Assembly: GCA_963969495.1 (NCBI GenBank)
Contig: OZ018322.1
Location: 156,270,848-156,334,847, forward strand
Direction of reading: 5' to 3'
Origin: Ceratothoa steindachneri
Taxonomy: Eukaryota > Arthropoda > Malacostraca > Isopoda > Cymothoidae
DNA length: 64,000 nt
A program made the translations under genes and the position numbers. Shown one piece after another: positions 1-11,036 of this stretch. Position 1 is the stretch's first letter. Each line of letters begins with the position of its first letter. Below the pieces are notes generated by a model. That model was given only the letters and a program-made list of their open reading frames with translations, had not been told where the DNA came from and did no database searches.

Positions 1-890
1 TTACACCATGTAAAGAAGCGCAAATTAGTAGATTTCATGGTCCTTTACTAAGCAGACTAAAAGGTATTGGTTCTGTTGTAACTTTTAAAATGCCGCATGT
101 GTAGAGTTGAAATAAATTTGATGGTTTCATTCTTATCTTTGTAAAGCGGTCTCACTTTTCACCATTCAATCCATTTTTTTTCTACTTCTAAGTATCTAAT
201 ATATTTATATGACGGACTTTAGCTCCCAAAATTAAAAAAAAACCCGTATTCGCTAAAGTTACGTTCCATGTTAATTTTCTTCTTTTCTCAAAAAAAGAAC
301 TTTGCCTTACAATTTATCTGCTCTTTATTGCTGTTTAATATATATGTCACAGATTTGGGCGTGTTTATTTTATTTCGAGGACAATGAGATTACTTAAGTG
401 TTTGTTTCAAAGGATTTCAATATGTATAATGGCTTCTACGTTGACGCGTTTGCCTTGCAATGGAAAGACAAAAGAATATATACAAATAAATCATTCTTAA
501 TTTCATAAAAGAAAGCAAATATTTCTGGAAATTTTTGTAATAGATATGAAGTGTACTTGTTTTTTTGAAGAAATCAAATCTAAATCCAGTTTGAGTCAAA
601 ATTCAAAAATTTATTTATCGTTAAGAGGTTACACATAGGTGACATTTACCCCCTCCCCACTCTTCTCTGGAGTCAGACCAACAATGGTGAGTGTTTTGAT
701 GGTTCTCCCTTATATTCCTGTAGGATTTTTAATATTCTAACTCATTATAAATTATGTATTTTTTAGGTTTTGTATTATAGGAAAAAAAGTCTATTTTGTA
801 GATATTTTCAACACTTAATATTCTAGTTTCTAGCCTAAATTTTGAATATTATGATTTATTGTAAATTATGTACTCCTTTATATCATAGAA
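1..890. other. AT-rich non-coding DNA with a short imperfect direct repeat
   Basis: No coding signal. Two imperfect direct copies of about 45-50 bp (728-780 and 845-888) share AATATT...TTGTAAATTATGTA-like text and lie just upstream of the hammerhead-like motif. This may be the tail of a Penelope-like or other retroelement, but no reverse transcriptase is visible. Confidence 0.4.
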
Positions 891-922
891 CCCGAAGATG
901 AGCGGACAGCTCGAAACGTCGT
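891..922 (+). ncRNA. Hammerhead-ribozyme-like motif (candidate)
   Basis: The text CCGAAGA, then a GAGC/GCTC stem closed by a GGACA loop (900-912), then GAAACGTC, resembles the minimal type-I hammerhead core: CUGANGA, stem II, GAAA. Seen: the core differs from CUGANGA by one base (C for U), and a U is unpaired before stem II. Known: compact hammerheads of this kind occur in Penelope-like elements and retrozymes of invertebrates. Inferred: this is a relic of such an element. The stem I partner was not worked out, so activity is doubtful. Confidence 0.35.
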
Positions 923-979
923 TTATACCCAATAAATGAAGATGAATTTCTTCGTATTCTATGTAATCACATTCCTGGT

Positions 980-983
<4 letters not shown>

Positions 984-1010
<27 letters not shown>

Positions 1011-1016
1011 CACATG

Positions 1017-1092
<76 letters not shown>
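984..1092. repeat. (TA)n microsatellite, interrupted
   Basis: Nearly pure TA dinucleotides in two blocks separated by GCACATGTAAA at about 1009-1020. A mariner-type terminal sequence begins directly at its right edge, as expected for an element that inserts at TA. Confidence 0.95.
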
Positions 1093-1093
<1 letters not shown>

Positions 1094-2110
1094 TTGGCCA
1101 GAAAGTCCTGACTCGCTATAGGAAGCAGAAAGAAAACCACAAAGTTTTCTGGAGCAACACCAACTTTAGGTTACGTGAGCTTTGCTCATTCGACTACCAG
1201 TCTCCTTACGCTGCTGTTGTTTGTTGTTCCTGCGCAGTTTATTTATCTTTGTGTAAGACCTAACTTACAAAAATAAGCTTGAAAGAAAGTGAAAATTAGA
1301 ATTTAGATTCCCTACTGTTACAAACGAAAACATTCTATAAGAGCTTATGTGAAGAATATTTGCAATAATGAGGGACAAGTCACAGTCAGTAAGGAGAAGG
1401 TTTCGAGGTGTTACAGACGTATCAACTCTTGGAATATTACCCTTGACGATCAACCATTTTCCGGCCGATCATAAAGTTTTGATAGCAGCATTGAAAGATG
1501 AACCTTCTGAAAGCAGCCATAATTTTGGGAAAATGGTTAGTGTCAACCAATCTTACTGTCCCTACCGATTGCATAAAATGGATTTTGTTCACACGAATTA
1601 CTGATTGACCCGATACGACCCTAGTGAAGCACAACTTATCCATAGAGTGGAGATTTGCAGCCAACTTCTCAATAACCCAATGGACAACCGATTATGCATG
1701 TGAATTGTCACATTACATGATAAGTGAGTGTACTTGGTTAATCACGCTCGGGAGAAAAAATTGTTTCGGCGATGTGAACACCAGGAATCCGTATCACAAC
1801 GGAATTGGTTTCACAAGAATTTCCAATGAGTACTGAATTTCGATTTTCTTCCACATGGTTGTGCCTTCAACGCTAAACTGTATTTCCAGAAGCTAGAACG
1901 CGTGTACTACAAACTAAAGGAGTATTCTGCTTTCATCAATTGAGGTCAGGCTTTGTTTCAGCATGACAAAGGTGATCAACCACTTTTGATGGAGGGATGT
2001 AAGCTTGCTAACAGTTTGTTATTCAAAGCCAGCTGACTGGTATCTAGGACAGATTTGGATGCTGGCTGATCGCTGGAAGACGATCGTAGAGATTTATGGA
2101 CTTTAATTAG
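1093..2110 (+). pseudogene. mariner-family transposase relic
   Basis: Starts with GGTTGGCCAGAAAGTC right after a TA tract, which resembles a mariner terminal repeat. At 1885-1985 a frame reads QKLERVYYKLKE then ALFQHDKGDQP, matching the mariner block before and around HDNARPH. At about 2025-2100 DWYLGQIWMLADRWK then TIVEIYG matches the C-terminal ..GI..L..RW..V.E..G block of mariner. The 1265-1840 stretch should hold the N-terminal and first catalytic regions but is too decayed to align by eye. Several stops and frameshifts make it dead. No right-hand terminal repeat was found before the next relic. Confidence 0.65.
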
Positions 2111-2189
2111 AAGAATAAATGTTGGTGTTTTCTTTCCGCTTCCAAAATGTGTTAGATTTCAGCGAATAAAGTAAATTTATTAAAGTTGG

Positions 2190-2690
2190 ATCTGATCGCA
2201 GACATTTGTTCACTGCAGTGCAAGTGAGATACTTATCCTTGAATATCTTAAAAGTCTATCAAACATGGAGGAGGCAGCCTCATGGTATGGGGATGTATTC
2301 ATCTGAAGGATTTGGTCCGCCAATGACTCTAATTGGAACGATAACTTCCAATGTGTAATTAAACCTCATCCAACAACATCTTATACCATAACTCCGAGCA
2401 TGTCTGAATCAGTCAGTAGTAATTATACTGGACAATGCACCATGACGTTAATGCACAACGAATAAAATACTATCTCTAGCAAGAAGTGACCTGCTCAGAA
2501 CCAGGACCTAAAAATCAAATTGACAATCTCTGGAAGATGATTGGAAACAAAGTTCTGAACCAGCAGCCTTCAACTGTGACGGATTTATGCCAGAACTTTA
2601 GCAGAAATGAAACAAAGTAACACCAGAACTTTGCAAGAAACTGGATAGGACCTGTGGTCGTCTTTGCACCGAAATACCAGAAAACAAATA
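2190..2690 (+). pseudogene. Tc1-like transposase relic (C-terminal half)
   Basis: At 2263 a frame reads KHGGGSLMVWGCIHLKDLV, the hallmark Tc1 block. It is followed by a decayed DNAP (FQQDNAPCH block, about 2433) and PAQNQDL then NQIDNLWKMIGNKVL (WPAQSPDLNPIENLW block, about 2490-2570). These are the second and third catalytic regions of a DDE transposase. Frameshifts between blocks and an in-frame stop after DNAP break it. The N-terminal DNA-binding domain is absent. It abuts the mariner relic upstream in the same orientation. Confidence 0.75.
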
Positions 2691-2699
2691 GGTTTTCAA

Positions 2700-3640
2700 T
2701 CCATTATTTTAATTATTTTAATTGCCTTCTTTGTCAAATCCTGCTTTCTTTCTAGTGTTTTTGCTTGATAAGCAATTTTGCGAGTGATAATTCTCTAATA
2801 TTGCATGTGTCAATATTTTATTTTGTTAGTTATTTAGTATAATTTATTGAATATACAAAGGAGGAATTCACCACCCCATTGACTTCCCTCTTTCGCCGTT
2901 GACCGCTTTAAATTCCTTTGCCATATATACTGCGAAAATTATAACAATGGAAAGACCATTAAGTGGGTATCGCGACCTCGCGCTTTAGAACCTTATCGCG
3001 ACCCAAGGTCATTAAGGAAGTCTGTTGGCGAGGAATCTATATTTAATTGCATTTCTATTTAACTTACCCTATATGTATATGTAATCTTTAGTGCTATTAG
3101 AGTATATTTTGTAGCCGTGTATGAATATTCCTTGGACTAGCAACTGTGTATGTAAAGCACTCTTAGAACCATCTCCATGTGCAGCCTTTATTTCGGTCGG
3201 CCAGTAGGCCTGTGTGCGTATAACGGCGTACACCACTGGCGTCAGGTCTTTGGGTTTGTAAAAGATTACACCCTACTTGATCTTTTTGCTATTTCTTTAG
3301 AGATCATTATTTCCACTCTATACAGTTGCAAGTGTCAAGAATATTTATGCCAAAATAATAGGACATTTTTTTCTTGTTAATAGGCAATTATATATATTTT
3401 TTGTTGAGCGTATTTCCGTGAGTCAAGATACTACTAATTTTGGTTTTGGTGTCGTAAAATTACCAGAGGACTCAGTCCTGAGTCAGGTTCCCTAGTTAGT
3501 TGTTTTATTTTTCTGGTGTGCATAATTACTCGGAACATTTAGAAAGTTTTATTTGTTAATTCCAAGTAGGTTAGATTTGTTAGGAAGAGCCTCACTTATT
3601 CTGGTAAGCTTTCTCTTGTGCTGAAAGACGAACGCAGTAT
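2700..3640 (+). other. Non-coding stretch upstream of Gypsy A; possible LTR/leader
   Basis: No gene. The right part (about 3440 on) is probably the leader of Gypsy A: TTTTGGTGTCG at 3444-3454 resembles the primer-binding-like text found after the 5' LTRs of Gypsy B and C. An LTR is expected to the left, but no second copy exists in the window, so its edges cannot be fixed. Confidence 0.35.
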
Positions 3641-3647
3641 ATTCAAA

Positions 3648-3900
3648 ATGTCTTCGTTCGATCGCTTTTATAAGCAGGGACAGATCCTAGGACTATCGGA
3701 AAAATATTTAATCTCTTATTTTCTAGAGAAAAAATGAAACGAACAGGCAGAAAGGAAAGAACAAGCAAAGAGAGAAGCAGAACAAAGAAATGAAATAGCA
3801 CAGAGAGCAGCGGAAGAAAGGAAAGAAAAAGCACAGGGAGAAGCAGACGAAAGACAGAGAGAATCAGAAGATGCGTAAAAAATAGGACAACACGAGAGAA
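3648..3900 (+). pseudogene. Gypsy A gag N-terminal fragment
   Basis: The ATG at 3648 opens MSSFDRFYKQGQILGL, matching the starts of the Gypsy B and C gag genes, which share the F..F..QG...GL pattern. It is followed by a long run of Glu, Arg, Lys and Gln that predicts a coiled coil. A stop interrupts codon 30 or so (about 3735) and another lies near 3877. The capsid and zinc knuckle that should follow are missing. Confidence 0.7.
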
Positions 3901-3929
3901 AATCTAACCGTGATCATACCGAAATTATA

Positions 3930-4364
3930 AAATCCAGAGCACAGAAATACAAAGCAGTCGACGAAGTACTACTTCTGTTTCCCTTTGAGTCAAATAAGCT
4001 CCTATCTCATTGTAAAGGACCATTTTTACTAGTAGAACCCCGAAACCCGTTTGACTACTTAATTCAAACCCACCCCTCAGGTAATAAAGTGTACCACATC
4101 AACCTGTTAAATGGGTACCACTGACCCGCGTGCGTGGTTAATGTGGTCGCTTTAGACGAAGAACTCGTCTTAGAGGCAACTTACCTTGTTGAGCCACTCT
4201 GCCTCGTCCAAGCAGTCTGCGTGGAAGCAGACGACGAATATCCTTTGCCGTCTCTCCCTTATTCACAATCAGACTCAGCCTCCAAGCTCGAGAAGGCACA
4301 ATTGGCAAGCCCACTAAGTGAATTCTCGGACGTAGTCTCCGAAACCCCAGAGGCCTCAACCTAA
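3930..4364 (+). pseudogene. Gypsy A integrase C-terminal tail and spacer
   Basis: The frame at 3950-4123 reads DEVLLLFPFESNKLLSH, CKGPFLLVEPRNPFDYLI and KVYHINLLNGYH, the GPY/F module at the end of Ty3/gypsy integrases. It continues after one stop into an acidic spacer (4134-4364) with ADDEYPLPSLP and EFSDVVSETP. The spacer resembles the one between INT and RT in Gypsy B. The catalytic core and zinc-binding domain of integrase are deleted here. Confidence 0.75.
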
Positions 4365-4439
4365 TTCACTCATGAGGTTGTTTTAAAACGCAAGAACCAG
4401 TAAAACTAAGCCTTACCCTATTTCCGTTCATTTATTCCC

Positions 4440-5045
4440 CGCGTTTAACACCGAAGTAACCTTTTATTTTGACAACATGTACGTTGCCCCCCTTACATGG
4501 GACCAGCACGTACAGTCCCTTCGCGCTTTGTTAATCCGTTTGGGCGCAAACGGACTCACGATAGACACGTCGAAGTGTCATTTAATATAATATATGATTA
4601 AATATCTTGGATTTAAGATCGAAAGGAACCAGATTGTCCTCCAACAAGATAAAATTAAAGCCATAGCTGAAATGCCGCTTTCACGGATAGAGAAGCAGCC
4701 GCGGTCATTTCTGGGTTCTGCTTCATTTTACCGGCGCTTCGTTGCGAATTTTGGCACTATAGTGTCACCCTTAATGATGTCTTAAAGAAAACGCGACCCG
4801 GTCATGTTAGATGGTCTTCCCCCGTGGTGTTAAGCTTTAAATAGCTGAGGGAGAAACTGATCTCTGCTCCTATTTAGACGCTCCCGAATCCGAAAAAAAG
4901 TTTGGGATTCGTACTGATGCCTCTAATGATGGCATAGGTGGTGCCCACATGCAGTATTAAAACGATGGACCTGGATATCCTGTTGCGTATGCAAGCAGGA
5001 AGCTGTCTCTCCACGAGACAGACTTAGACAGAATTCAAAATCTTA
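4440..5045 (+). pseudogene. Gypsy A reverse transcriptase palm/thumb and partial RNase H
   Basis: RT motif C reads FYFDNMYVA at 4462-4490, with Asn where the second catalytic Asp is usual. It is followed by WDQHVQSLRALL, NGLTIDTSKC, IKYLGFKIERN and RSFLGSASFYRRFVANF (4594-4785), the thumb/connection blocks of gypsy polymerases. RNase H starts as FGIRTDASNDGIGG at 4905-4945 and PVAYASRK at 4980, then ends near 5045. Stops at 4587, 4783 and 4958 break the frame. RT motifs A and B are absent, so it is inactive. Confidence 0.8.
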
Positions 5046-6690
5046 GGTGACCATTATTTGAGCAGAGTGGCTGGAAGATCTGAGATTCCTGAATTGTTTG
5101 AGTTCAAATTTTTAGAATTAATTATGTGTCTCTTTTCAAACCTATATATTCAGGTAGATTAATAGATGATTTCATTTTATGATTAATGCTTAGTGATCTC
5201 ATTAATCCAAAGTTGGTCTCAGTAATTATCCTTATTTCAAACCGTAAATCACCTCTATTTAATTTCATAATCGTTTCGAGTTGTTGTCAAGTCCTTCAGA
5301 TTAGTGGTCCTCTCAATTTTAAGCTATACGATTGCCTTGGTAACTGATTCGGGTTTTCACTAGTTTGGCAGTAATGTTTCGTTTGGTAACACTTAATCGA
5401 AGTATTCTTTTGGAGATCTGTCACATGGCAAATAATTTTAACTGCAACGAAAATTCTCTTCTTTAAAATATATGCATATTATAGAGAAGATCCTAAGATG
5501 AATAAACTGCATTAGATTTGGTTCTGAAACTTCATAATTCCCGCCTATTTATTTGTTCATTTATTTCTTCTAGCAGTAAAGCCTAATGATTAATGCCCCT
5601 TTATATTCAGGCACATCTTTTACATGCGAACTGGTAAAGGCTATCTCAATTAAATCGGAAAGAATTTGGGAAGAGGTATAAAAAAACGACTTTCTCAGAA
5701 AATCTTCGAAGAAGAAAGATAAACGCTCTTATGGTTGATTGGCGATTTCTCCATTAACTTTTCAGCGAGGTAGTCCCAAAAGAGGTTGCTCATTTCTAAT
5801 CCATCTTGTCCCACTTTTTCACGATATATTTCACCTCTAAGATATATCTCAGTTAAAGAAACCTACTGTAGACTGCTGTTATGGCTAGGCCCAGATAGGT
5901 AGGGGTACCAAATAGAGTGCGCAATTCGGAGGGTTGCTGAGATAGAAGTAGGACAGACACAAGGACTACTTCTACAAGTGAAGACTGCGAAATTTCTACA
6001 CAGTTGAAGATCTTCAGAATAAACCCTCTCTTCAGAGAGTGAAATGCGGCCCAAGAAACATGAACCCTCTGGATATTAAAAGGCTGCCCTTCAAACTCAC
6101 ACCGAACGGACGGAAGAGATCTCCGCAGAAAATCGTTCAACTGATACTTTGAGAAGTAAAAATTACACTAATAAAATTTATAGAAACTTTATCATCATGA
6201 TAGACAGTCATTTGTACGAAAAACAAAGACGTGGAGCAATTTTTTTCATCAGCAGGAATTATTACACTAAAGAAATTGGATTTAAAAGACAGAAAATCCA
6301 AGGAAATCATGGTTAAGAGAAGCATAATGTGCCAAATAATTGAGTCTTAGGTGGGAGAACATCTAAAAGAGGAACTGCAGAAGGCCCAGCCAGCAATGAT
6401 GAAAATATCTGAAGTGGTCAAATTTACAGACCACATTCACGCGTTCAATTTCATTTGCAAATTTCATTAAATGGCTTCAAAGATCATTGAAAATGAACTT
6501 CCGCATCCAACATGATAATCCCCCCTCCCCACTTCCCACATCCAAAGAGACTTCTTCACAAACATACAGATATGCCCTGATTATTTTTTCAGAATGCATG
6601 ACAGAGGAAGATTCGTGGCTCAATTGCAACAATTCTTTATCTATCATGGGGGAATTATGTATATGATCTTTTAGGAGCCCGTTTGGTGAC
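5046..6690. other. Unassigned, mostly non-coding
   Basis: No recognisable domain. A 95-codon frame on the minus strand (5853-6140) and shorter frames give no family I know. The right end may include the decayed 3' end of LINE1, but no poly-A tail or target duplication is visible. Confidence 0.4.
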
Positions 6691-6699
6691 TGCCTACTT

Positions 6700-7979
6700 G
6701 GGGCGTAAGTCACCGTACTTCAGCAAAGCCTACTACTAGACTCTATTAAAACAAACAAATGGCGGTGCGTCCAGCGAGTGTGTCCAATTCATAGACGACA
6801 GAAAGCAACCTAAAGCCGTCGCGGCATTGGGGGCTATGTTCATGGGAACAATCGCGGCGCAATTGCATGTAACTTTAAATTCCCTTCGACCGTCCTTCAT
6901 CTTCTTTGTGCTCGAATATTTTGGAGCAGAGGCGTGGCGACAAATAATAAAAAATTGTAACCGCCGGGGTGGTGTCGTTAGCAGAACCAGGACCACCACT
7001 GGTCCCAGAGCTATATCAAGATCTCGAAGGATTTTCCTAGCCCTAAACTCAAAGGGCTTAGTGTTATGAGTGGTGTCTCGCGACGGCATAGGCACCTTCA
7101 ATATCAGCAGCGGATGTAGTTGGAGCCTTTGGCGACTGGGATAGGCGTCAGGCTTGCGTGTATAGGCGAATAATACACTCTGCACTGCGCAGAATGAGTA
7201 GCATCTCCCAAAGATCGACAACTAGGCTCTCAATGGGGAAACATGCGGAAGGCACCGGTAGCCAGTCGAATACACGCTGAGATGCGGATGCATAAAACTT
7301 TGATCCATGGTCGAATTCGAACGAAAAAGGGATCGATAAAAAGTAAGTAAGTATTCCAATCAGCGCACCATGTATTGAACATCCATGAGCGAACAATATC
7401 CATAGCGCGGGTACATGAGAGCCTAAGGATGCGAATATGAGCCTCCCAGGTGAGGTGTTGGTAAAATACAAAACCAAGGAAACGGGGCGAATTCACTTCT
7501 ATAAGGTGAACCCCATTTAGAAATAAGTCTTGGTCAGGGTGGAGCCGTGGATGGCGGCAGAAGTGTACTACCTTAATCTTAACCAAGGAAAACCGAACCC
7601 TTTGCGTTCGGCATAGCGAAAGATGTGGTTCAATGGCTGCTTAAGTTAACGCACCAGAGTTAGAATCTGGGCCGCACCAAAAGAGATAAAAAGGTCGTCC
7701 ATGAACAGCGTAGCGTGACCATCTTCCAGCAGGACCTAAGTGATGTCATTTATGCTCAGAGCAAACAGTGAAACACTGTGGACACTTTCCTGCGGTGCAC
7801 CCTCTTCCTGCCCCATTGGGCCAGAGAGAGCCCCCCTCCTCCGTTCGTGGAATCACGATCTTGAAAAAATTCCAAAATAAAGATAAGAAGACGACCCCTC
7901 GCTCCTATCGTGGGGAGAGTCTCCATGATACCGTATCGCCATGCGGTATCATAGGCCTTCTCCAGATCGAAAACACATT
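6700..7979 (-). pseudogene. LINE1 (Jockey-like) ORF2, 3' portion: RT core to C-terminus
   Basis: Read on the minus strand from 7979: VFDLEKAYDTAWRYGIM (RT motif A region), then SINDIT and LFMDDLFISF near 7700, which keeps the FxDD active site. Next come VHFCRHPRLHPDQDL, SPRFLGFVFYQHLTWEAHIR and AMDIVRS (7586-7400), ACIRLATGAFRM and IESLVVD (7290-7210), and a region at 7060-6740 resembling the tether before RNase H. Each block is characteristic of Jockey-clade LINEs. Frameshifts split the gene at several points. Its 5' portion lies at 15529-17750, on the other side of Gypsy B. Confidence 0.8.
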
Positions 7980-7985
7980 GAGGTA

Positions 7986-9040
7986 TGTAGGGGAATTCCA
8001 CGTGGAATTTCTTTTCCATTAGGGAAGTTCCATGCACTAGAGTAGGTTCTGTTAGGCTTAAATTGGTAAGCCTACCCCCTCCCTCTTCCATAAGCGGTAG
8101 CCTCAAAACGCGTCCACCACGCTCCACCTTTACACGGGTTACAATCATCTCGGCAAGAAGATTCGAGGCCACTTGAGAGTAGAGCTGTTTGCCACTCACC
8201 CCCGCGGGGAGAGCCTCGGACATATATAGTGCTCGTCTCCCATGAGGTAGACACAGAGTTGAGAAGTCTCGCCCGGACCCAAGAAGATTCCCTTAGTTCA
8301 AAGTCAGGTACTAAAAACAAAGCAAATTGACAGCTGAACTATTTGTGTATTGGAATTAGCCCCAGCCAGTGAGGTTATTCCATTTAACGATCGCTACCGA
8401 GCGATTTTCCCGACTTCACTCATCAACGCCTGTCAAAGCCCTCCTCGTTCGCCTCTCGTTTTCAGGTAGCCGAAATACTCTCCCCTGGACCGGACGTTAT
8501 CGACATCCCCCCCTCATTTTTTGGAGAACCGTCATCTCTTTAACTTTCCACGCAGAACCTCCGAGCGACCTCGCCTCACGTGCAGAAGACATCCGTGAAA
8601 CCTTACTCCGACGTCTCACTCGGAATCCTCCGTAAGCCAACCCCTCTCCCACTTCAGTAACCCATTTGAGTTAATTCTCCCAATTTGAATAGTCTCCTCC
8701 TGTAATACATTAATTTTTAATTTCATAGTCTGATGCATAACTCTGAAATTCCCCTCCTCGTTTACCGATGTAATTTTGCCCATTAATTCTCTAATGTAAT
8801 TTTTCCAATCAATTCTCTCATTTTTATGTAAATAAAATTATATTTTTGTCCATGCCTTTTTAAATAACCTTGAGCTTTGCTATTACCCCAATTTTAACTG
8901 ACCTCATTGCAATCTTTCTCGCTGTTCCACCCGTCGAATCTCGTGGCGCTCCGTCCCCTTGTCGGTTTGGCTTTAAGTTATTGGTCCCTGCCCCATAGTT
9001 ATAATATGGTATTAATTTAATATAATGTCATACCACGACA
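7986..9040 (+). repeat. Gypsy B 5' LTR
   Basis: 1055 bp, from TGTAGGGGAATTCCACG to ...ATACCACGACA, matched along its length by 14485-15523. A TATA-like ACATATATAG lies at 8220-8229, and AATAAA lies at about 8831 upstream of a T-rich stretch. These fit a U3 promoter and an R-region polyadenylation signal. A reverse-strand open frame across it is an artefact of composition. Confidence 0.9.
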
Positions 9041-9071
9041 TATATATTTATTAATATACATATTATATAAT

Positions 9072-9089
9072 TTTGGTGTCAAGTGTGTT
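9072..9089 (+). promoter_or_regulatory. Candidate primer-binding site of Gypsy B
   Basis: TTTGGTGTCAAGTGTG lies 33 nt beyond the LTR end. Gypsy C has TTTGGTATCAGGTGTG at the same relative place, and Gypsy A a shorter match. TGG is the start expected of a tRNA primer-binding site (complement of CCA). The distance from the LTR is longer than usual, and I did not identify the tRNA. Confidence 0.45.
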
Positions 9090-9516
9090 TGGGGTTTTTA
9101 CGAACCCGTGTCATTTTAATTCCGACATTAGAATTCTCTTATTATTCACGTCTACCCCTTTTATTTTAATTTTTGTGTTGTACTGACACTAGACAAGCTC
9201 AAATTAATTGAAGAGCAGTGGAACGTAATCTATTTAGATTTTGTGTTGGACCCCAGGTAATTATTTTATTTTTTTCATTGTGTTTGGATTTTGGAGACTC
9301 TCCTGGTTATTATTCCAAATAAAGTTAAAGTGTTTTTTGTCCTAATTCCGGTAGGACCATTTAAATTTTTTTCCTGCTTAGAAACAGGAGAGGTAAGTAG
9401 CTGTATCTTATTTAATTTTGTGATCAAGGCCTTCACGAATATTCAAGTATTCGTTTTGCGTGGGTACTGTCCTAGCTCGTTCGCGTATCAGTGTTCCCGC
9501 AGTTAACTGCGTAACA

Positions 9517-10335
9517 ATGTAATCCTTCGAAAAATTCAAGAGTCAGGGTGAAATGTTAGGTCTTTTGGGCAAAGACCTGCTAAATTACGTACAGGAAGAA
9601 GAGAGGAACGAACGGGCAGAATGAAGCGTCAGGAACTAAGAAAACGGAGATGGAGGAGAACAAACTGAAGATGGAGATGGAGGATAACAAACTGAAAATG
9701 GAGATGGAGAAGAACAAAATGGAGATGAAGAAGAACAAACTGAAGATGGAGATTGAAGGACGTGAACAAATTAGGCAGCATGAGCTGGAAATGAGCCGAA
9801 ATCAAATGGATTCTCACTCCATCGGTTCCCGGGCTGAAATTCCCTAAACTCCTTCAGCCAACCTTCCCGCTTTTAAAGATGGAGAGGACTTTTGGTCATT
9901 TTTGACCCATTTTTAGAGAATCTTTCAGATCAATAAATGGGATCTAGAAAATGATGGCGTCTCTCGCTCACTTACCCTCCTAAATGCCAAGTTAAGGGAT
10001 ATCTTCGTATCCCTTCCCCCGGAAGCAACTTTGGACTATTCTACGTTAAAGTCCGAATTGCTAGCCGCTGTTCATATGAATAGCGAATTTTACCACTCCC
10101 GATTCCGCCAGGAAAGGATCCGTCCTGGTTAAACATTTCCGGAACATGGGTACCTCCCTCAAAGACACCTTTAGTGCTGGCTGGATGCGTGAAAGATTCC
10201 CCAGGTCTACGATCCCTTCTGAACTTCTTCCTTAGGGATCAGCTTTTAACTTCCGTGGCTCCCGAAATTCGCGCCTTTATTAAGGATAAACGTTGTGCCA
10301 CTTTCAAGGAGTGCTTGTAAGAGACAGATGTTTAC
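9517..10335 (+). pseudogene. Gypsy B gag: coiled-coil N-terminus and capsid region
   Basis: The ATG at 9517 is followed at once by a stop, then SFEKFKSQGEMLGLLGKD and YVQEEERNERAE, the start shared with Gypsy A and C. 9650-9847 encodes a repetitive Glu/Lys/Met coiled coil (EENKLKMEMEDNKLKMEME). A capsid-like segment follows at 9870-10120: FKDGEDFWSFLTHF, INKWDLENDGVSRSL, LRDIFVSLPPEATLDY and LKSELLAAVHM. Several stops and frame changes interrupt it. The capsid segment is absent from Gypsy C. Confidence 0.7.
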
Positions 10336-11036
10336 GCGCGTAGTCACAATTTATACCCTAAGAATGTTAAAAAGGCTCCCCAATCGCCACCCTAAACTAA
10401 ATTTTATTGTCCTAAGGCCACTCCTAAATTGGTTCAAAGATTTACCAAAGCTCCTAGTCCCTCAAAGCCAAGGAACTTCCATCCACCTGAACACCGAGAC
10501 GTTAAGCCTGTCCTTTCTTCTCCTCCGGTTGTGCCGTACCAAAAGAACCCGATCATCTGCTACAACTGCGGAGTTTCCGGCCATTACCGCACGAACTGTC
10601 CTCAAAACTCCCGATTCGCAAACTCTCAGCCCCACCAAGTGCACGAAATCTGGGCTGCCCCTGCTCCTCCTCCGTCACCTCAGGAGAACCCCGAACCTCC
10701 CTCCCCTGCCAAAGTTCCGGACCACCAGGTGAACTTACTCTTTAATGAGAACAACCATGGTGGATTGAAATTTGAGAACGGAACCCGGAACGGGCGCCGA
10801 GTATCCACCCTCGTCCGTGACACCGGGTGAACCTGTATCGCAGTGTATGAGGACCTACCCCCTCCTGTTGGCCCCGACCACAAGAAGTTTGCGGTGTTGC
10901 ACGACTACCTCGGCCGGGCCAGTCGTTTCCCAGTAACTCGTTGTCACATCGAGTGCGACTATATGTCCGGTTGGGTCGAAGTGGTAGCGGCCCCAATCAA
11001 GTTTTGCTCATTTTTGATCGGTCAGAGCCCGTAATC
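10336..11036 (+). pseudogene. Gypsy B nucleocapsid zinc knuckle and protease
   Basis: A proline-rich segment leads to CYNCGVSGHYRTNC at 10558-10599, a canonical CX2CX4HX4C knuckle. After VPDHQVNLLF the protease opens with RVSTLVRDTG at about 10798-10830, where the DTG triad is followed by a stop and TC. It ends with KFAVLHDYLGRASRFPV, WVEVVAAPIKFCSFLIG (10885-11020). The same layout, with DTG-C-TC, is open in Gypsy C. The protease would normally cleave the polyprotein; this copy is interrupted. Confidence 0.8.

Larger units (their letters stand above)
3640..5045 (+). mobile_element. Gypsy A: truncated Ty3/gypsy element, Gmr1-like domain order
   Basis: Decayed internal region of an LTR retrotransposon. 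Reading left to right: gag N-terminus with charged coiled coil, an abrupt jump to the last part of integrase, a spacer, then reverse transcriptase and RNase H. Capsid, protease, the integrase core and the RT fingers are deleted, and RNase H is cut off near 5045. Integrase tail lies upstream of RT, the reverse of ordinary Ty3/gypsy. It is related to but distinct from Gypsy B and C. No 3' LTR was found. Confidence 0.8.

Noticed and set aside
5853..6140. 95-codon minus-strand frame as a gene
   Set aside because: No recognisable domain, atypical composition and no supporting signals; listed only as unassigned DNA.
7756..8223. 155-codon minus-strand frame, and its partner at 14443-14733
   Set aside because: Both lie mostly in the Gypsy B LTRs and are open only through shared LTR sequence; the part left of 7986 is LINE1 RT.
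9629..9817. Minus-strand Leu/His-rich frame
   Set aside because: Mirror image of the Gypsy B gag coiled-coil repeat on the plus strand.
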